A stretch of 64,000 nucleotides of DNA from Tubulanus polymorphus (GCF_964204645.1 NC_134029.1:22028450-22092449), one strand, 5' to 3'; counted from the first letter of the stretch, positions 1 to 13,935 are shown. Notes: a model not told the origin generated them from the letters alone. Numbers and translations are program-made.

Positions 1-1
1 A

Positions 2-589
2 GTTACAATCCAGGTTTACGAAGGCGAACGCGCTATGACGAAAGACAACAATCTTCTGGGAACTTTCGAGCTGTCGGGCATCCCGCCTGCGCCGAGAGGT
101 GTCCCGAAAATCGACGTCGCTTTCGACATCGACGCTAACGGCATCCTGAATGTTACGGCGCAGGATAAAGCTACGGGAAAATCCAACCAAATCACGATTA
201 CGAACGACAAGAGCCGTTTGAGTAAAGAGGAAATAGAAAGAATGGTCGCAGACGCCGAGAAATACAAAGACGCCGATGACAAACAACGAGAGAAAATAGC
301 CGCGAGAAATAAACTGGAAAGTACGGTATTCACTTATAAACAGACTGTCGAAGAAAATGAAAGTAAATTGTCGGACTCAGATAAAGAAAGTGTTAAATCT
401 AAATGTAAAGAAGTAATGGAGTGGTTGGATAATAATAGTTTGGCTGAGAAAGATGAATTCGAACACCAATTGGAAGAGTTGCAGAAAGTCTGTACACCGG
501 TGACTGCTAAGATATATCAGCAGCAGTCACAGAGTAGTGCCGCCGGAGGATGTGGTTCAAAGGGTCCGACTGTTGAAGAAGTCGATTAA
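2..589 (+). CDS. HSP70: Cytosolic heat-shock protein 70, C-terminal part (5' partial)
   Basis: This is the last 195 residues of an HSP70 chaperone; the ATPase domain lies before the window. The frame is open from base 2. The first ~55 residues are the substrate-binding beta domain ([14 protein letters not shown], then [14 protein letters not shown]). The alpha-helical lid follows ([19 protein letters not shown]) and the protein ends in EEVD, the TPR co-chaperone (HOP/CHIP) docking tail of cytosolic HSP70s. The tail carries GGCGSKG and no GGMP repeats; in invertebrates the repeats are typical of constitutive HSC70, so this copy looks like the inducible type (inference). No intron interrupts this part, as is common for inducible HSP70. 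It lies on the strand opposite the Wnt exons to its right and is probably nested in a Wnt intron. Confidence 0.97.
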   Translation, partial: VTIQVYEGERAMTKDNNLLGTFELSGIPPAPRGVPKIDVAFDIDANGILNVTAQDKATGKSNQITITNDKSRLSKEEIERMVADAEKYKDADDKQREKIAARNKLESTVFTYKQTVEENESKLSDSDKESVKSKCKEVMEWLDNNSLAEKDEFEHQLEELQKVCTPVTAKIYQQQSQSSAAGGCGSKGPTVEEVD

Positions 590-751
590 ATCTACAGCTT
601 TCTGCGACTCTTGTTGATTATTTTGTACATTTATAACTGTGAATAGATATCTTAAGTAGATTGTCAATGATGTAATTTGTATCAATATATGAGAAACCTT
701 AATTTACATTACATGTAATTAGAATTTTGAGTTAATAACAGTTTGTTGTCA

Positions 752-757
752 AATAAA
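752..757 (+). terminator. Polyadenylation signal of HSP70
   Basis: AATAAA lies about 160 bases after the HSP70 stop codon, on the same strand, in AT-rich 3' UTR. It is the only canonical hexamer I noticed close behind the stop. Confidence 0.6.
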
Positions 758-1028
758 GATTTGAAGTTTCATTCGAAGATGTGATATTATTCTTGGTAAT
801 ATTTTGATGGTGGCTCAGCGATATTTCGAAGGAGTGAGGACTTATTTGAGAACTGTTTTTAAAGAGGATTATCTTCTGAAAGTTTACACGATAGACAAAG
901 ACTTATCGAGGCTTCTGAGTCGACGCTTTTGAGAAATTTTATCCGTTGTGAAAGAGGAAAAACTAGACGTATAGACTTAGAAATATTCAGACTGGTTTTA
1001 ACATAGTCAAAGAAACGGATCTACCCAC

Positions 1029-4000
1029 CTTGCGGCCAGCTTTGTTATTCCACAAATTCATTAAAGATGGCGCTTCTGCTTTCATAAACTCCTTCGTGTC
1101 GACAAAATCCTTGGTAAAACGTTCACCGAAACGAACGTTGTGGGAACAGCCGCCCCATTCGAATGTTCCATCGGTTTTTTCTCGTTTAATGTTCGGGTCG
1201 CATCCACAACTGGTCAGCTTTCCTTTAGCGCAAGCTTTCGTCACGGCGTACATCGCCCCTGCTGCGTTCACCGCGTAGATGTACGACTTCTCTCGACTAT
1301 CTGGAAAATATATGCACGAACATTCTTTAATGTGATTTGAATTGAATTCAATTAGTCTTACGCCTGGAAGCAAGAGAGAAATGTGACAAAGGCCGATCCA
1401 TGGGGAGGTTGCAGGGAATGCGCACCACATAAAATGTCAAGTTGCCCTGAAATTTCACGGGAAATTGAAATATATTAAAATGCTACCTACAAAAATTAGA
1501 ACCTTTTCCGATGAACTTTCAGAGTGCCCTTTTAAGTATGTGGTATGCCCTATTTTGGGGGTGCACCCCTCCCTGAGTCAGACCCTAGATCCGCCCCTGT
1601 TCTGCGGTTTCTTTTATATCACTTTTTTCCAATTTCCACTAAAATATTTTTCCAATCGAAAAGACAAAGTCCGAGAAGGCATGAATCAAAAGATTGGCAT
1701 CGTTCAGATTACATATCAGTTCCATTCTTATCGCTGGCGATGTTTACAAAATCGGGAAGAACCAGACAAGGAGCATCGGAGAAACAAGTTTCCAATTCAA
1801 CATTTCTCGTGTTAGCCGCGTTAGTGGAGTGACGTCCGATAGCTAATACACGGTTTCAATAAAACCAACATGGCCGCGTTAACAAGGTACGCAGCTGAGT
1901 AGCAGGTAATGATACGGCTCCCCGCTGACTGACACTCATCGTCACGGTACACCTGATAAAATCGCACCCTCTCACATTCTGAGAATGTTCCCATGTTGAT
2001 TTAATCATTGTAGATTTCCTTATAACGTTCGCTTAGCCCACCCTATCTCCTTAGCCAAAATTCATGGACTATAACAAGAACTGTTTGAAGGCTTCATTGA
2101 ATTTTTGTGAAAGGCGTCTCCATTCCTTTCAGTTGTTTCTCAATGAATTGATAGTTAAAGTTGGAGATAACTAGTTCGTGGACTTTGGCGAATTCAAATT
2201 TCAAAAGTTCAAGTTGAATTCTGAAATTTAACGGTAGTTCGATCGAATACGTATTTAGTGATTCTGAGAATGCCGGAATCGAGTCAGAGGCGGTAAACGT
2301 ATCCCGGTTTGGCACGCTAACAAAACGCCAATAAAACGCGTAGTTTCGGGGCAAACTTGTCGGTTGTGATTGACGGCGTGAAAAAAACAGCGTCTGATAT
2401 CGGTGATGACTCGGTGATAGAAACATCTCCTTCGGGTTGTGCGCGGCTATTAGACAACAACTGCAACAGACAGCCCGAATGTCTAAAATGACACCCTCCG
2501 GTCAAATTTACGCTATCTACTCATTATTTACCTGGAAATTTAGCGAAATCAAATTACTGACAACACAAAAATCGTCGTGTAAACTTCACGATAAAATGAA
2601 GCGCGTAATTTATAACCGGAGGTTTTTTGTACCCGACGCCTGCGCGCATGGAGTTTGTTTACCGATAGGCTTTTTAAAACGCCGGTACAATTTACCTCAG
2701 TGCTACGTTCGTAGAATCGAATTTTGAGCAAACGAATAAGATCAAGGTGAAATTGACTTTAAATGAGAGTTCATTTTGTTATCAGTGGAAAATGGAGAGT
2801 AGACCGGGATCACTAAAACTTACTAATAGATAAGACGTTTCCAAAAACGTCCGTGGTGTTGAATGTGTTACAATTCCATCTTCTATCCTTAAACTGAAAC
2901 TTGCATTCGTCGATACCCATCGAGGCCCCTTCACTGAGCACGTCCAGCATATTATCCGACATTTGACAAAGTTCTTTCTGCCTTGTCTCCAAAAACGGTA
3001 TCGCCGTACATTTCGAGGGTGTGTCAAGGTACGCCAGGTTATTGTCCAATACTGAACTAGCGATTCCAAGATACCTGCAAAAAAATTTGACACAAAACAT
3101 GTACCTGAGATAACGAGGTTAAAAGCGATTTAGGTTTTCTAGAATCGTCTTTGTTATGGTTTCTTTTTGTCGACAACATTCTATAATTGAAACCTTTGAA
3201 AGCTTTTGGCAAGTCATATTTCAGTAAAAATTCACTGTTTCTTTCGTCGTCATCTTCGCTGAAAGGTTCTCGAGATGAAACCCCGCAAAATGACTTCGTA
3301 TCAGTATTGTAAAATATCCGCCTCGTGTCATTTCAATGCGGCCCGTTTCGTCTGATGTTTCTATTCTTCAGTTGACTCACTTCATTGTGGCGCTCAAAAT
3401 CAGTTGATAAAAATCGCGTTTTATTTCAGTGAATTCTTTAAAGAGTCGACTATTTCAGTCGCCGATTTTCATTCAAAAGCGAAGATGAAAGTCTCGAGAA
3501 CCGACGACCTGAGGCTAGCGGGTGAACTGCGCTGACTCAACCCTTTGTGCGCAAAACATCTAATCACTAACATCTAATCAGCAACATAATTCATTCATAT
3601 TAGCAGAAATATCTACTGGATATTCTATACATTTAAAGATCTCGATTATGGCGTCAATTTCGAAGTGATCACTTACGCTGTAATTTGTATCATAAACCAG
3701 TGAATTGTTGACTTTTGACTCGTTAATTAGAAACTATGAATCACAAATTCTGGTTGATAGATCACCAACTGTCATCCATAGTAAGCCGATAAACTCGTGG
3801 TTAATCTAGCGAATAGTAGAATGTTAATTTATTCGAGGGTTCGCTTCTGGCGCTTATAATTCATTTGTGTATAAACGATTTTGAATAAAGCATTGGTCAA
3901 CGGTAAATTTTAATGGGAATTTTATTATCATAACAAAGATTTCTTGACCATTGTAGTTCGCGTTGGTGGTGGTGACTTATTTGCCATTCAATCGTTGTTT

Positions 4001-7000
4001 TGCCCCCGAGGGGTTTGAAATTGATATTCATTATTCGTCGAATGGCGGCTGTGTTTGATGGACATTTTCGCGCCCGTGTTCGAATCTGTGTACAAACTTA
4101 GAGGTCAATTGAATGTTTAAATAAAGATCTATCTCTCTCTCTCAGAAATTCGTGGAACGTTAAGTTTTACACGTGTTATCCGATTACTGGACAAGATTAG
4201 ATTTGGCTTTTGAAAGACGTTCTCACGCAATTTATAAATTCGCACAAATACACGATTATAAAGATAGGAAACTCATACCAGAAAACACGGTGATAAGCAT
4301 TGCGATTGATATTATCGAATATTCAAATAAAACATCGTAATAAACCCTTTATGAAACCAAAATCCAGACTATGAGAATTTGAAAGGTCCGGTGGATGGTT
4401 GATTTCCCATACGAAAAATTTGCTAAATCAAACTGGATCTTTTAATAACATATTGAACAAACAACTACCAGGCAATTCACGTTCCCCGGATAATTTTGTC
4501 TCTATTGTCAAAACTATTTCTTACAAAATGCCCTTATCTTCAAATCCGCTTCAGGTCCTCGTACAATAGACAGTTTGTTATGGCGGTAAATGGCCCCTAC
4601 GCGATGATTTTAATTCGATATGAGAGATACATTGAAATCTTTCGTTTCCACAATAAACACACGTCGAATAAAACGAGAAAGAACTAGAATCCCCGAGGCT
4701 TTGATAAACTATAGCAAACCCGGATCGTCTTCGCCGAGTATTTAACGAAACAGATCTACCGTGAAATCAACCAGTCACCTGGAAATCGTGAATTCAAGTA
4801 GAGGGTTTTTGAGAAGAATTTTAAGAGAGAGTTTCCTCGTGAAGTTGCAGCCTCGTGTGTTTCCCCTTATCCCGAAATTAAAGGCCGCTATTCGCTTTAA
4901 TGTCGGTTTGAATTAAGAAAAACGGAAGAACTGAACGAAAGGTCAAATCCATCGAGATCGGTACAGAAAGCGAGTCTGTATTCAGGTCTGCGATCTGCTT
5001 TGGGAAACATCGATGCTATACGAACTATTATGAAAATTCCGCTTATACGTTCATTTAGTACAATTACCTTCTGGAAAATTCGGTAGCGCAGACATTTAAC
5101 ATCAGTTATATCAAAGATTATCTCTAAGAATAAAACGAAAGATGCTATTATTCGTAACACGTGTAATAGAGCCGTGGCTCCAGGCTTAGAGGAAGTCGGC
5201 TGTTGAGCCAGGACTAAGTACGTATGATGAAACGTTAGTTAATGTTGCTTTTGGGAAAGGTTTTTTGATTTACCTTTGAAGTAAGAAGTAATCAACATTA
5301 CTCGGCAATGCAAAGATAAGATTGGTCTTGTTAACTAATTGTAGCACGAGCCACTAGTAATTTTTGTTGTATTAATACTCGCCGAGAATCGAGGAGCCAT
5401 TTTTCAACTTCTGGCGAATACAATAAATGAAGGCCAATAAAGCACACGTCCTTCTAAAAATGCCCTCGAACAGCAAAAGGAAGGAGTATGCTCATTACTT
5501 ACATACACATCCCTGACATTCTATATATCGGGTAATTTCAAAGTAATATAGCGTGGGTTTCTAAAGGATAAGGTTTGAATGTTGATTCTTGAAGATACGT
5601 CACAGTTAGCCAACCCGTGTTATCTGGGAAATTTCCCGTAGTTGTAATACTACGGATTACCCAACGTAAAATGAGGTTTTCATTCCTGAATTACTTTATA
5701 CACGCATGTAACAACTTAAAATACATTGAAATAAAAAGAAGGGTTTTATGATAGCGTGTATTTTTTCATTAAGCATTTTGCATTCTACAAATTTGTATAC
5801 ATATCGGATGTGATTGCATTGGTCGCGAACTTTCGCCCTATAAAAGTGTGTCTTGATCGCTTCAAGCATCGTGTCCGACATTTGTTATTTTTGGTTTGCG
5901 GAAGATTTCGAGTGGTCTCTAGGTATTCACTCACTACCTTCTGATATCAAGTTCATCTCGATCGGGGCTTATTTACTATATTAAACCGGCATTTATTGAA
6001 CGAAGCCTATCTACCGTATGTTTGCGAGTCAATATGGCGAACAAATAATCCCCTGTAAAGAGAGAATATAACGGATCTAGGTGGGCACCCGCGTTGAGAG
6101 CTTGCAACCGATGAATTTCCCCCTATATCTAACTTTATAATCTGTAGCGAAATGGGAACGAACGAACTGAAGAATTCAAACACTCATGCAACATATACTG
6201 GTTCTTCTTGTGATGCGAGCACCGATACCTATTTATAATAATAATGGATTAACCGGTCTGTCTGGTCGTGGCATTAATACCTATTATCCCAGCGAACGTA
6301 ATATCTAGTCTCACATACACTGAACTCCCCAATTACTAAGAAATTTTCTGGAAGCATTCATTTTTTCACCATCGTGATAGTTGATAATGTATTGTCATTT
6401 CTCGGGTCCAAGAAAAACTGAGCAAAAAATATCGCAATACGCAAAATCTATGTTGCCAATCTACGAATCTGTGAGAAAAGAAACGGAGAAAAAACTTCGT
6501 TTTGATTGACGAAGGAAGATTCGATAGAACTTCTTTGAAAATTTTTCCACCGAGTATAAATATTTGTCTACAAGCGATCATCCTATTAACGCTTTGTTTG
6601 CGTTCGCGAATAATTTCATTACTTTCGCTGTAAAAACAAATGCGCAGATCCCACCTTCACAAGTGATGGTATATAGTGCCACAGACTCCGGAATAATCGA
6701 GACAATTCTCCGGCAGAAAAACATTAATTCTTTTTTGCAGCTTTTAAAAACTATAACCGAAGAACGATCAATCATTTTTCGTGTCATCAAAAATAGCTAT
6801 CAAACACTTATTTCCGGTTTCTGTAAAATAGATCATTTTCTATCGGACTGTTTGACATTTTCTTTATCCACTTCAAACCACACGGCGCTTAATGTGCGGT
6901 TGATTTAAATTTGTCCGTAAATGCGGATGTTTAAGTCTTTTTTGGACAATGTTACATTCTTCTTGGATGATAAAGATTTAAAGCTGTTAAGCGGAAATAT

Positions 7001-8125
7001 GTTTTAATTCCAGTAAATGACTATTCAATAGTGCGGCCCACGTCCATGTGTGACGTCATACATAATATGCTCATGCGCCTTTTAAGCATATTTTTCATAT
7101 TTTGTGTTCACGTGAAGGTGAATCTCTGGCTGGTGTTTGCTCATAAGTTTCCAATATTATACCGATTCTTTTGTTGGTCTTTGTGACGATGAGCACTTTG
7201 ATGTAGATGCTCCTTTTGAAAAGTGTGGTTTCCTTTCATGCCGTGCGGAGTGAAATTAGCCGCAGTTTTGTTACTGGTGAATCCAACGAGGAACTCCGAA
7301 TAATCATATAATTACCTTCGTTAATATTTCACAAATTGGTAAAAGAAACGAATCGCAAAACAAAACCAGATTCAAACGAAAAATGAACTTGATAAGTTTC
7401 AGACCATAAATTCGCCTTCAACCCATTTCAATGTGAAGGTCGGTAAAATGTCTAAAATATTCCACCTAATTCAATTTTTCTTCTATTGTAAAAGACACTG
7501 ATTGCATTAAGCCTATCTATATCGGAAATTCAATCCAATTCAACCTGATAGTCAGTTATAGGGGTATTGAAGTTTACATGGTAGATTCGATGATATTGCA
7601 GGAATGCGAACTATTGTGAATTATCAATTTATTTCCGTTTCTCATCAATTCATCGTAAATCCGTAAAATCCGTTAATCGCGTATTTTATTGCGTAATTTA
7701 TTACCCAGATTACAGATATACACATAATATCCGTGTATAATAATATAATTCAGAAATAGATTCAGAATGTTTGACAATGCGCTATTAGAGTTCTGTAGTC
7801 ATCAAAGATTTACAGCAAAAATTGGTTAACATATTAATTCATTTCGACTCGATACAGCAAAAAATTATAAAAGTATAAAAGTATAAAAACAGATTTATAT
7901 TCGAGAGAAAATTTTCAAAAGTTTGCAGTTTGCAGTTTGCAGTAAATACATTTACCATCATTTGAAAATATCGAGCATTTAAAGCACGAGAACATTTTAA
8001 TAGGAGATTCAAAAGTTAAATTTTCAGTTTTACATTTCTACCTTTACTTACCACCAAGATGCGTGTACCCTTTGCACGATACAAAGAGTAGTAATGACGA
8101 GTCCAGCTATTCCTAACTGCGTCAT
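1029..8125 (-). CDS. Wnt ligand, first three coding exons (3' partial)
   Basis: This is a secreted Wnt glycoprotein. Exons are 8125-8052, 3074-2824 and 1300-1029. All junctions are GT-AG and the phases agree (2, 1, 0), giving 199 residues. Exon 1 codes a signal peptide (MTQLGIAGLVITTLCIVQRV) followed by SWW. Exon 2 holds RQKELC, EGASMGIDEC, FQF and RRWNC. Exon 3 holds SREKSYIYAVNAAG, the CGCD and WGGCS motifs and MNLWNNKAGRK, all standard Wnt landmarks. The C-terminal half, with the palmitoylated serine (CHGVSGSC) and the cysteine-rich region, is absent because the next exon would lie left of base 1. The subfamily is not certain: LGIAS and RQKELC recall Wnt16, while other stretches fit Wnt4 or WntA. 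The long first intron (3075-8051) shows no other convincing exon. Confidence 0.93.
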
Positions 8126-10840
8126 TTTGTCCTAAAACATCGTAAGTATCCCAAAAAGCGTCCGTTTAGGTCGAGTCACCGTCTACATCTGATCCGGGAA
8201 GGAGCTCACCAAGGAATATCAGTGAGCGCTGTGTCGTCACTAGAGATAATACGGCCCCAACGCGATGTTAATTATCATTGGAACCGGCCGAGATAAACCA
8301 CTGGTAAATTTAATAAGCGCCTCCCAACGATCGGATCAGACGATTGAATCGCGAAGTTAACCGAACGATTTATATATATATATGTATATATATATATATA
8401 AGCGCAAACCAATGAGAAAACTTTTCAGAAATTCTCAGTCAGTCGCCGGCAAAGTTTGTTACTTGTTTCCTGCGGAGTATCCGAGAATGAAAATGCGCAT
8501 CTGAGCATGTGACAACCCAGAGGACGTACAAAGCGCCTGAATCATTTGTGTGCACTCGATTCCCCAAGAAATGTTAATGAATTCACACTAAAAGCCGATC
8601 GCGGCCAGTTTCAATTACACATTAAGCTTCGTTGCTTTAATGCATTTCAAATGAATTGTGTAAATACCCTGCCCGGCGTTGTCATATTATAAGTTACGGC
8701 GAAGTTGGGTGAGTTATTTATTTGCCCAGAGGAAGGTTTGTTTCGCATGTCACACGAAATAGCGCCAATAGCATGTTACTCGTCAATGGACGGGCGCAAC
8801 TAATCGGCTTAAAGGGGCCAAATTTCGGCTATAAATCTTCAGAGTTCGGCGAGTTTAGTCATCGTAAAATACTTCACGAAAAGCAACTTGTCAGTCAAAA
8901 ATCTCCACCGAGAGAATCGCATTGTTCAAATTCGTCGAGTGGGTAAATTATTTACGTATTTCATGAATATTATCGTTTTTCAAATACCCGGAGTACACTC
9001 GGTCCCGCCCAATTGTATTGCGTCTAATCAACAAAACGGATAGCATTTGTAAAAACTAACAGAATGCTTTTAGTTTGTCGTAAAAAGAGCAGCCTGTCGG
9101 GCAAACATATCGCTTTGACATGTTCTTTGTGGTTGTCTTTTGTCGCGCTATGATTGACAGTTGGCTTAATGTTTTCTTTTTACATTTCGCCTCGTATCGA
9201 AATTCGTGAACAAACAAATTATAATGAGGTAGTCGTGCACGTTGGAGAACACCGTGCGACGAGGTAAAAGTATCGTCTATGTGATTATTGGAGAATACGT
9301 GACGAAATTGACAAAATATCCAATACATTTTCGCGTCAACCGCACGTACTGTCCACCAGAATTCGGCTTCTTACGTTTCGCCGTAAAGACGCTTTTAGCA
9401 GTGGCCCGATAGAGACCAATAAGAATTCAAAGTGAAGATATGAACAATTTCTTTTATATTGATTAACTTCGTTGGTATTTCTTTATTTTGAGAATATTCT
9501 GTTCGGTGTGAGTGGACTTGAAAAGTATATTGAATAACTTATCTGTATGATAATTTTCATCACAATCAAATTATCCATAATTAATTAATTGAGTTCATTA
9601 ATTTGCCTTTGGATTGAAATTAATTTTGAAATTTCCACTTATTTAGTTCCGCGATGAAGTTGGTGGTTCTTGGCGTTTACAAATCGCTGAAATGATAGAG
9701 ACATTCTGACCATAAACGACAAAGAAACCTGTTGTCTACGTGTGAAAAGTGACGTGATAACAACATGCATATGCAAATTGTGTCTTATTCCACCGAGCAA
9801 TTATACACTTGAGCGCCTTGTCGCGCCTTTACCATGTTTTCCTTGATTAAAATGTGCAGTTGTTTGTAAATTGAGTTTCCATCAGTAGCCTTATCTGAGT
9901 GTGAGACAGAATTAGACAGTCATTAAAGACTGGGAATCGCCTGGATTTAAATTCAAGTCCGAGTTGATAGGTTATAGAATCTCGCATGCCCATATGAATC
10001 ATGGTAGATCAGTTCGAGATCTGGAGTCGTTACTTATCGCGACTGAATACAAAATCCCATCGACGATGCACTGAAGCACACTGATCACTATTCTGGGTAC
10101 ATTTTTCTGAATTTTCGAAACATTGTTTTCGCTGGAAGTTTTGGGGGTAGTTATCAGGATGAATGCACAAACAACGGGTCAATTTCCCTCGAATTATCGA
10201 TTCGTGGCAGAAAACGCACGGTAAATTTGAAGCCACAGGCAGTATTTTCTAGAATCTTCACCGAGGCGAATCATATGGCCATCTGCTAGCAAAAACTGCT
10301 CGGCGTGCGCCTGTGGCATTTACATGGATTGTTTCTGACGCCAAATTAAGAGTAATTTCCTTGTCATCAGTACGCAGCTCATCGTAATTGCGCTAGTCCC
10401 CACTTGCAATAATCATTTATACGGAAATTTTTAAACGGTTTGCCGGCCGACCCGGGAACGATAGCAGCTGTTGGGCCGATAGAACGAGGCAATAAGGTTT
10501 TAGCATTTTATACATATTTTTAACCCGTAAGGGCAATGAATAATTGCGCTTTGGTAATTGATTAGTGAAGCTATTTATAAACAGGAAAAAATCAGTCCAG
10601 TAATGCGGCCCGCGGATAGTTATAATTAATCAACTCTGCCGTAGCATGCTGCCACCTATCTAAAGCTGAGGTTGAACTTAATGAGGCGTTTCACTGTAAC
10701 ATCTTGTGGCTGATTATGAATTCTTAAGCATTTATATGCCCACAATTTATGAAAATTAATAATATATGATACATGATAACATGATTTAGATCTGAGAGAT
10801 TGATGAGGGATTCGAACCCTAATTTCACTTCCGGGTCAAG
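8126..10840. promoter_or_regulatory. Divergent intergenic region between Wnt and HACD3
   Basis: These 2.7 kb separate two genes transcribed away from each other, so both promoters should be here. I see a short AT microsatellite near 8371-8400, about 250 bases upstream of the Wnt start codon, and no convincing exon. ORFs at 8722-8946 and 9056-9328 have no recognisable domain. No specific promoter element could be assigned. Confidence 0.4.
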
Positions 10841-13251
10841 ATGGCTGCCGTTCTCAGTCCTTTCGTTTATTGGGGTCAAAATACTAACTTTTTATCGTTA
10901 AACGTTTCACTCAGAGATCTGGGCGTAAGTTGTAATTCAGAATTAATCATATTTTCAGCTTTCGTTTGGATTGCAATTTGAATTGTCAGTGATCCGGCTT
11001 GATATCATGCATTTATGTCCAAAAACCGGCATATTTTTTGTCGATACTCGCTTGCCAGGGGAAGTGTCATATGGCATAAAATTCCTATTGTAGAGCGCAC
11101 CAGAAGTAATTTTAGATGAAGATCATTTAGAAGTAAAAGCTGAAGGCACTGGATGTCAGGGTTTTCACAACTACGAATTTCAAATAGAATTCTATTTACC
11201 AGTTGACCCCAAGGTTGGTAAACAAAGCTGAACAACAAAATTATATATCTTAAAATACCTTGTTGTTTTATTTATTTATTGAATGTTACCTGATTTGTAG
11301 AAAAGTAAATTTCGAGTAAAAGAAACTGGTATTGAATTCAACATCAAGAAACAGGTGCGGGATTGTTGGCCGAGGTTGACGTACGATAATAAGAAACCGG
11401 CTTGGCTTAAAATTGATTTCGATCATTTTGAATATGACAGTTCCGAAAAAGAAATTGAGACAGATCCCGAAGTAAGTATCGGTAAATCAGGGTGACCAGG
11501 AAAACTCGGGGAATCCGAAGAATATAGAAAAAATTGGGGAATTCGATGAATTTTGCCAAAAATTTTGGAAGTCTTGTAGGAATTCGGATATGCGATTGAC
11601 AACACATTTCTTTATCAATGCATGATTCATGATAACAGAATAAATGTTAACATGATTTAGGGCCTACCGAGAAACTTCGTAATTCACATGCAGCTGATTT
11701 ACTCCGGGAATTTGCAGTTATAACATGGAAACTCAGGGAATGTGTAAAGGGGAAGTGGCTACCCTGTAAAAAGGTTCACTGTTTGCCTAATGATAGATAT
11801 TTGTGGTATGACACTAATGACTGATTTGGTTATTTCCACAGGAGGAAAAAGAAAGAAGAGAAATGCTGGACAAAATGGAACAGGAAGTTAAAAAATCTAA
11901 AAGATCAGGTATGGGCCGGTTGTTCAATAGTTAGGCTATGAGTCACAGTTGTATTGTTAATACTGTGGAATTTATGCACTGAACCTGAAAAACACTTTTC
12001 TCAAAAAGCAGGCTCAATGCGGATTGATTGTTTCACTAATAGTAGTGTAAGAAATTGCTTGAATTCATTATGAAAAAAATTCAAATTTTTTCCTTTCTTT
12101 TTTGCAGTCATCAATGATATACGGAAGGGTTACCTCTTTCTATATAACCTGTTTCAATGGGTCGGTTATTCGTTCGTGTTTACGTCACTAATGATACGGT
12201 ATCACAAACACGGTCCTGGTACGCAATCTTTCGCCGGTTAGAGGAATAATTTGAATTTGTAATAAAATCCTGCGTTTATTCATTGATAATTTTGTTATAG
12301 ATTCGCGGCCGGAAGCGTTCGAGAAAGTTGGTGCTCAGTTGATGCTATGTCAGTTTTTGGCTTTAATGGAAATCATGCATCCGTTGTTAGGATTTGTAAA
12401 ATCAAAAGTTTTGACGACTGCTGTTCAGGTATCTATCGTCCCCTCAATCACACTTTTTGTTTGTCTTCTTTTATCGAATGAAATATTCTACTAATGATTG
12501 TGTTATTTTGTATTCAGGTTTTAGGTCGAAATCTTGTTTTATTTGTATTGATTTTAAACAATCCCGATATTCAAAAACATTACGCGGTTTGGTGGCTTTT
12601 CTCGGCGTGGAGTCTCGTCGAGATATTCAGGTGAGACAAAATGGATACTAATTTTGCAAAAGTTAGTTTGAAATTCATTTTAATTGCATACGGTTTATTT
12701 TCATGTACTGATTATTCCTATTTCAGATATCCTTTTTACATGCTCAGTAGTATTGGTCAGGAATGGGGTCTTGTCAGCTGGTTAAGATACACAGTATGGA
12801 TTCCTTTGTATCCTATGGGCTTCATGTGTGAAGGTACGTGCATCTCACATGTTCGTTTGTACTTTTCTCTGTACTGAATGAATCGAAGATTGATTTTGGT
12901 TTTGGATTTTTCTTCTTAGGTTATATCATTCTGCAGTCTCTTCCCTACTTCGAAGATACAAACAAATTTAGTTTAATCCTGCCAAATCGCTTCAATATGG
13001 CGTTCAACTTCCCGTTGTTTTTGAAAATCTACATGGTAGCCATGCTTCCAGGTAAACTATCCCCTATTCATTCCTTTGTTTTCCTCTGAACAGTTGCTTA
13101 TAAATGAAAATCTTATTTTTCAATTGCAGGATTTTATTTATTAATGATGCACATGTATAAGTTGCGGAAGAACAAATTGACGCCAAATCTCCGTAAGAAG
13201 GCAGCGATGTTTCGTAAAGGCCCAAGTTTTTTCAGGGCTAAAATACAGTGA
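10841..13251 (+). CDS. HACD3: Very-long-chain 3-hydroxyacyl-CoA dehydratase 3 (CS domain + PTPLA domain)
   Basis: This ER membrane enzyme removes water from 3-hydroxyacyl-CoA, the third step of very-long-chain fatty acid elongation. Ten exons: 10841-10924, 11094-11213, 11301-11471, 11842-11908, 12108-12218, 12301-12428, 12518-12630, 12727-12833, 12920-13051 and 13130-13251. All junctions are GT-AG with matching phases, giving 384 residues (human about 362). Residues 1-110 form a CS/p23-like domain (FVYWGQNTNFLSLNV at the start). A charged linker at ~120-148 (EEKERREMLDKMEQEVKK) may be a coiled coil. The rest is a multi-pass PTPLA/Phs1 domain. LYPMGFMCE near residues 292-300 carries the Tyr and Glu, seven apart, that correspond to the catalytic pair of yeast Phs1. 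The start codon lies in AAGATGGCTGC. The fused CS domain separates HACD3 from HACD1, 2 and 4. Confidence 0.97.
11488..11766. mobile_element. Short TIR element in HACD3 intron 3
   Basis: The left end reads CAGGGTGACCA and the right end GTGGCTACCCTG, an imperfect terminal inverted repeat about 280 bases apart. The inside is rich in runs such as CTCGGGGAAT and CTCAGGGAATG. Similar ends occur near 47071-47336 and 59076-59310, so this looks like a small non-autonomous DNA transposon family. No target-site duplication was established. Confidence 0.5.
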
Positions 13252-13783
13252 TATCCATATTCATCCGAAGAACAATCCATCGAAAAAACTGCCAAATGAA
13301 CTTTGTCCCTAAAGTAACATCGAGATGTGTTAGTTTAATAGTGTGAATTCATACAGCTGGTCCCCTAACGCTACGAATGGAAGACCGATTCACGGATTGC
13401 TACTACACTAGTTGCTTCATCGATTCTAACTTTGTGTTCTAGCACCATTTGCATGTGCGCCCTTTAAATGTTCGCTGGAAAGACTCATTGATTCGAATTT
13501 TGTCTAGTTTATATAAATTTATCTAAAATTAGAAGTGTTATTATTGATTGTCAGTTTATATGCTATTTTGATGTGCACCACCGGTAAATTGGTATAAAGC
13601 TCTTAATATATTTTGTACTGTATAAGAGTCTCACCATCTTGTGCTTTAGCATATTTGAATGTACATGTTCTAGTTCATAGAATTTTGATTTGAATCATAT
13701 GTTGCTTATTCGATTGAATCGGATTGATTTGAGCGTGTTAGCCGAAATTTACCAACAAGTAAAAATCTGTGTGGAATTTTTTT

Positions 13784-13789
13784 AATAAA
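13784..13789 (+). terminator. Polyadenylation signal of HACD3
   Basis: AATAAA lies about 530 bases after the HACD3 stop, within AT-rich 3' UTR. The 13252-13783 stretch contains no further exon. Confidence 0.5.
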
Positions 13790-13935
13790 ATAGAAACTAC
13801 TAATAATGACAGTATTCAAGAGTTTTTCTTTGTCTCATGCGATGATCTTTACATAGGTCTATAGGCTTCACTAAGAGATAACCGTACCTACTCTGGTCAA
13901 TACAGTGATACTGGTTGTGGTTTGGACATTTATTA

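Noticed and set aside
10808-10824. B-box-like GGGATTCGAACCCTA near the HACD3 start
   Set aside because: It has a T-arm look but no A box or foldable arms on either side, and it sits in the 5' UTR.
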